From Bacteroidales bacterium (lineage in GTDB: Bacteria > Bacteroidota > Bacteroidia > Bacteroidales > UBA1715): 64,000 nucleotides of DNA. The notes below the pieces were generated by a model. It did no database searches, had not been told where the DNA came from, and was given only the letters and a program-made list of their open reading frames with translations. Within the stretch, counting starts at the first letter, position 1. Every line of letters starts with the position of its first letter. Of the stretch, positions 61,228-64,000 are shown in pieces. The DNA lies in the NCBI GenBank assembly GCA_016714605.1, contig JADKDL010000014.1:1-64000 (forward strand), read 5' to 3'. The translations under genes and the position numbers were made by a program.

Positions 61228-64000
61228 ATGAATAAGTTTTTTGTAACCCTATTTATTGCCCTCTTACCTGTTATTTTTCATGCACAGACAGTGCAAGTTA
61301 CAGTAGATGTAGCAGATACTATAACTGAAATTAGTCCGTATATTTATGGGTTAAATCATAGTACCGGAGAAGCATTTCCTGACTATGTAAAAGCCCTAAG
61401 ACTTGGAGGCAATAGATGGTCAGGATACAATTGGGAAAACAATGCCTCAAATGCTGGGAAAGATTTAAATAATATAAGCGACGCATATTTAAATGGTGGC
61501 TCAGGAGTTAATTCCAAACCCGCAAATGCAATTACTCAGCATTTAATACCTGCAAAGAAGAATAAACAATTTGTTCTTGCAACTCTACCATTAGCTGGTT
61601 ATGTTGCTGCTGATTTCAAAGGTGCTGTGTCTACATCCGAGATTGCTCCTAGTGCACGATGGAAGAAAGTAATATCTAGAAAGGGAGAACCTTTTACTTT
61701 ATCACCCGATTTGAAAGATTCTGCAGTGTATATTGATGAATTTGTTAATTTTATGGTTAAAACTCAAGGTAGCTCAAATGAATTTGGCTTAAATGCTTAT
61801 AGTATTTGTAATGAACCCGATTTTTGGTCAAGTACGCACCCACGATTGAGATATAGAAAGCCTGTAACATATAAAGAACTCATTACCGGTGCTATAGAAT
61901 ATGGCAAAATTGTAAAGGAACTTGATTCGAATGCAATGATTTTTGGACCCACTACCGCAACATGGAATAATTTAAATCATTTAGATTTTGCAGCCGATAG
62001 ACAAGAGTATTCAAAATATAAATGGTTTGTAGATGCATATCTAGATTCAATTGCAAAAGCTAGTAATGTAGCTGGTGTAAGACTTCTTGATGTTTTTGGA
62101 TTTAATTATTATCCGGAAACAACCAGTGGAGGACAAAGAATAATTTGGTCTGGAGTTCCTTCTATCGATACTTCAGAAGGTATTTGTGCAGCCAGACTTC
62201 AAGCTCCTCGTTCAATGTGGGATAATAATTATGTAGAAGTAAATCCCTATAATCCGGTTACAGCAATGAATATTATTCCTAAACTTAAACAGTCAATAGA
62301 CACATATTTTCCAGAAACTAAAATTGCAATTACAGAATTTGAATATGGTGCAGAATATCATATTTCCGGAGGGTTGGTTTTGGTCGATTTACTAGGTGTT
62401 TGGGGAAGGGAAGGACTTTTTCTTGCCACTAAATGGCATGGATTAGATATATATTCTGAATTAGCATATAAATTATATTTAAACTATGATGGAAATAGCA
62501 ATGAGTATGGAAATTTAGCATTAAAATCTGTAAATTCTAATGATAGTTTGGTTTCTACCTTTGCTTCTTTAGATGAAAATGGAAAATTGCATATAATAAT
62601 AGTAAATAAAGCAAATACATCTACACAAATAGCATATACTTTACAAAATGGACTTTTTGATAGTGTATCTGTTTATGGTTTTGATGCAAAAGTTAAAACT
62701 ATTAAGCAATATTCAGATTTTAAAATTGCTGATTTTAAAACATTTTCATATACATTACCGGCTTGGTCTGCCACTCATTTTGTATGTTCTCCGGCAGAAT
62801 ATATATCGCTAACGAAAGCAAATGTAGATGCTCTGGAAGGAAATAAAATAAATTTGGATTTTTCAATGACACTACAAAATGGTACAATTGGAAATGAAAT
62901 AATTAATGGTATTGATTTACAAGTTGAAGGTAAAACTATAGCAATAAACCAAATTGATGTTTCTGCAGAAAATGGAATTACTTTAGTTTTATCAGAAACA
63001 ATATCTGCTGATGCTCAAGATATTCGTATTTCATTTGACAATGTAAAAATTATTGGAGAAAACAATTTATCAATTAAAAATATTTCAAATTTTAAGGTAT
63101 ATAATCTTTTAGAAGGAGCCGATGTAGAAATAGCTAAACTATATACTGATACTGATGGTCTTAAGATTTTTGTTGAGTTAACAAAACCCGTTGAATCTGG
63201 AGAGACAGAGTTGTCATTCTTCAATTTGAAAGTTAATAATGTTGACTTTGAAATTAGTAATCTTTTAACTCAAAATTCTGTTTTGGAATTTCAATTAAAT
63301 TCTAGAATTAATAAGAATGATACACTTTTATTATCATATAACGGCATAGGTATTACACCAATAGATGGAAGCCCAGCTATTGCCATGTTTTCTGATTTAG
63401 AAGTTAGTAATTATGGAACTAATGTAGCACCTATAATTGATACTGTAAAATGTACTTTTTATGGAAATGAATTAGAAATTTGTTTTAATAAATATATGCA
63501 AAACTACACGGTATCTGATGCCGGATTAAAACTCTATGTCAATGATACCTTATGGAGCTTTACAGGAACACATAATTATCGAACTACAACACTTCTACTT
63601 GAAAAACCGATTAGATATAATAGTAAAATTAAGTTGATTTATGATAATGATATTATTAAATCAATTGATGGGGGTTATTTAAATCCAACAGAATATTCTT
63701 CAACATTCAGTACACCCTATTATGTATATGAAAATTTAGTTGTTCCCGGTAAAGTGGAGTGTGAAAACATCTATTATACCAATAGTAATAAATTTGTAAC
63801 TGAATCGAATACCACTGATACTTACATATATGAATTATTTAAAGGAGATATTTACAGATATAATGTTGATGTAAAGACAAGTGGAAAATATACCCTATTA
63901 GTTAATTCAATAGGCTTAGATGGTACTATAATAAATATTAAAGCCAAGGGTGTTGCTTATGATTCTCTTTATTTGCCGATAACAAAAAATTTTACTGATT
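61228..64000 (+). CDS. GH44 endoglucanase, 3' truncated by the window
   Basis: Open from ATG 61228 to the window end (924 codons seen). A signal peptide (NKFFVTLFIALLPVIFHAQT) is followed by a GH44 domain to about residue 515: ISPYIYGLNHSTGEA, LRLGGNRWSGYNWENNASNA, the acid/base E196 in CNEPDFW, FGFNYYPETTSGG, and the nucleophile E370 in ITEFEYGAEYHISGG. Two domain-like stretches of unknown family follow (SLTKANVDALEGNKINLDF onward), and from about residue 840 a CBM6/35-like start (VPGKVECENIYYTN). GH44 enzymes cleave cellulose, xyloglucan and related beta-1,4-glucans. With the GH8 enzyme it supports a cellulose-degrading lifestyle. A T9SS tail would be expected beyond the edge. Confidence 0.88.
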   Translation, partial: MNKFFVTLFIALLPVIFHAQTVQVTVDVADTITEISPYIYGLNHSTGEAFPDYVKALRLGGNRWSGYNWENNASNAGKDLNNISDAYLNGGSGVNSKPANAITQHLIPAKKNKQFVLATLPLAGYVAADFKGAVSTSEIAPSARWKKVISRKGEPFTLSPDLKDSAVYIDEFVNFMVKTQGSSNEFGLNAYSICNEPDFWSSTHPRLRYRKPVTYKELITGAIEYGKIVKELDSNAMIFGPTTATWNNLNHLDFAADRQEYSKYKWFVDAYLDSIAKASNVAGVRLLDVFGFNYYPETTSGGQRIIWSGVPSIDTSEGICAARLQAPRSMWDNNYVEVNPYNPVTAMNIIPKLKQSIDTYFPETKIAITEFEYGAEYHISGGLVLVDLLGVWGREGLFLATKWHGLDIYSELAYKLYLNYDGNSNEYGNLALKSVNSNDSLVSTFASLDENGKLHIIIVNKANTSTQIAYTLQNGLFDSVSVYGFDAKVKTIKQYSDFKIADFKTFSYTLPAWSATHFVCSPAEYISLTKANVDALEGNKINLDFSMTLQNGTIGNEIINGIDLQVEGKTIAINQIDVSAENGITLVLSETISADAQDIRISFDNVKIIGENNLSIKNISNFKVYNLLEGADVEIAKLYTDTDGLKIFVELTKPVESGETELSFFNLKVNNVDFEISNLLTQNSVLEFQLNSRINKNDTLLLSYNGIGITPIDGSPAIAMFSDLEVSNYGTNVAPIIDTVKCTFYGNELEICFNKYMQNYTVSDAGLKLYVNDTLWSFTGTHNYRTTTLLLEKPIRYNSKIKLIYDNDIIKSIDGGYLNPTEYSSTFSTPYYVYENLVVPGKVECENIYYTNSNKFVTESNTTDTYIYELFKGDIYRYNVDVKTSGKYTLLVNSIGLDGTIINIKAKGVAYDSLYLPITKNFTD

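Overview
The window is a 64-kb piece of an AT-rich Bacteroidota chromosome, probably order Bacteroidales. Four things point there: type IX secretion (T9SS) sorting domains on several giant secreted proteins, a gldD gliding/T9SS lipoprotein gene, a short (287 aa) primary sigma factor of the Bacteroidota type, and promoters of the TTTG / TAnnTTTG form without strong Shine-Dalgarno sites. A complete rRNA operon is present; its 16S gene would settle the taxonomy by search.

Layout. 1-16.4 kb: two tandem, related T9SS cargo proteins made of repeated beta-strand units (the first cut by the left edge, the second 3946 aa), followed by a cluster of small hairpin repeats. 16.9-18.5 kb: an insertion sequence with intact ends and a 7-bp target duplication but a decayed transposase. 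18.7-34.3 kb: housekeeping genes (ribD, a YwqK-type repeat protein, rpmE2, a GlmU-like sugar nucleotidyltransferase, lon, an AAA-ATPase/nuclease-fold protein, galE, gldD, prmC, an hldE-type heptose kinase, ssb, recO), interrupted at 31.4-32.8 kb by a REP/RAYT locus. 34.8-42.3 kb: a 2514-aa GH8 cellulase-like enzyme with carbohydrate-binding-like domains, 14 Ig-like (Big_2) domains, FIVAR repeats and a T9SS tail. 42.4-47.2 kb: tRNA-Arg, two family-2 glycosyltransferases, an NtrC-like response regulator and an RsmF-like rRNA methyltransferase. 47.8-53.2 kb: 16S, tRNA-Ala, 23S and 5S. 53.5-59 kb: a HepT/MntA toxin-antitoxin pair, a strongly diverged MreB/actin-like protein, a collagen-repeat/FISUMP surface protein and a T9SS-tail remnant. 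59.3-64 kb: rpoD, a zeta-toxin-like kinase with a small partner gene, and the start of a GH44 endoglucanase cut by the right edge.

The GH8 and GH44 enzymes, the T9SS tails and gldD suggest a plant-polysaccharide degrader that displays or secretes its enzymes through T9SS. Three ordinary genes (ribD, the GlmU-like gene and gldD) each carry a one-base frameshift after which the expected protein resumes in another frame. This looks more like sequencing or assembly error than three independent gene losses.

The observations most worth following are the actin-like protein that has lost its nucleotide-binding motifs, the REP/RAYT locus whose repeat unit also supplies the end of the heptose kinase gene, and a perfect 21-bp inverted repeat at the recO promoter.
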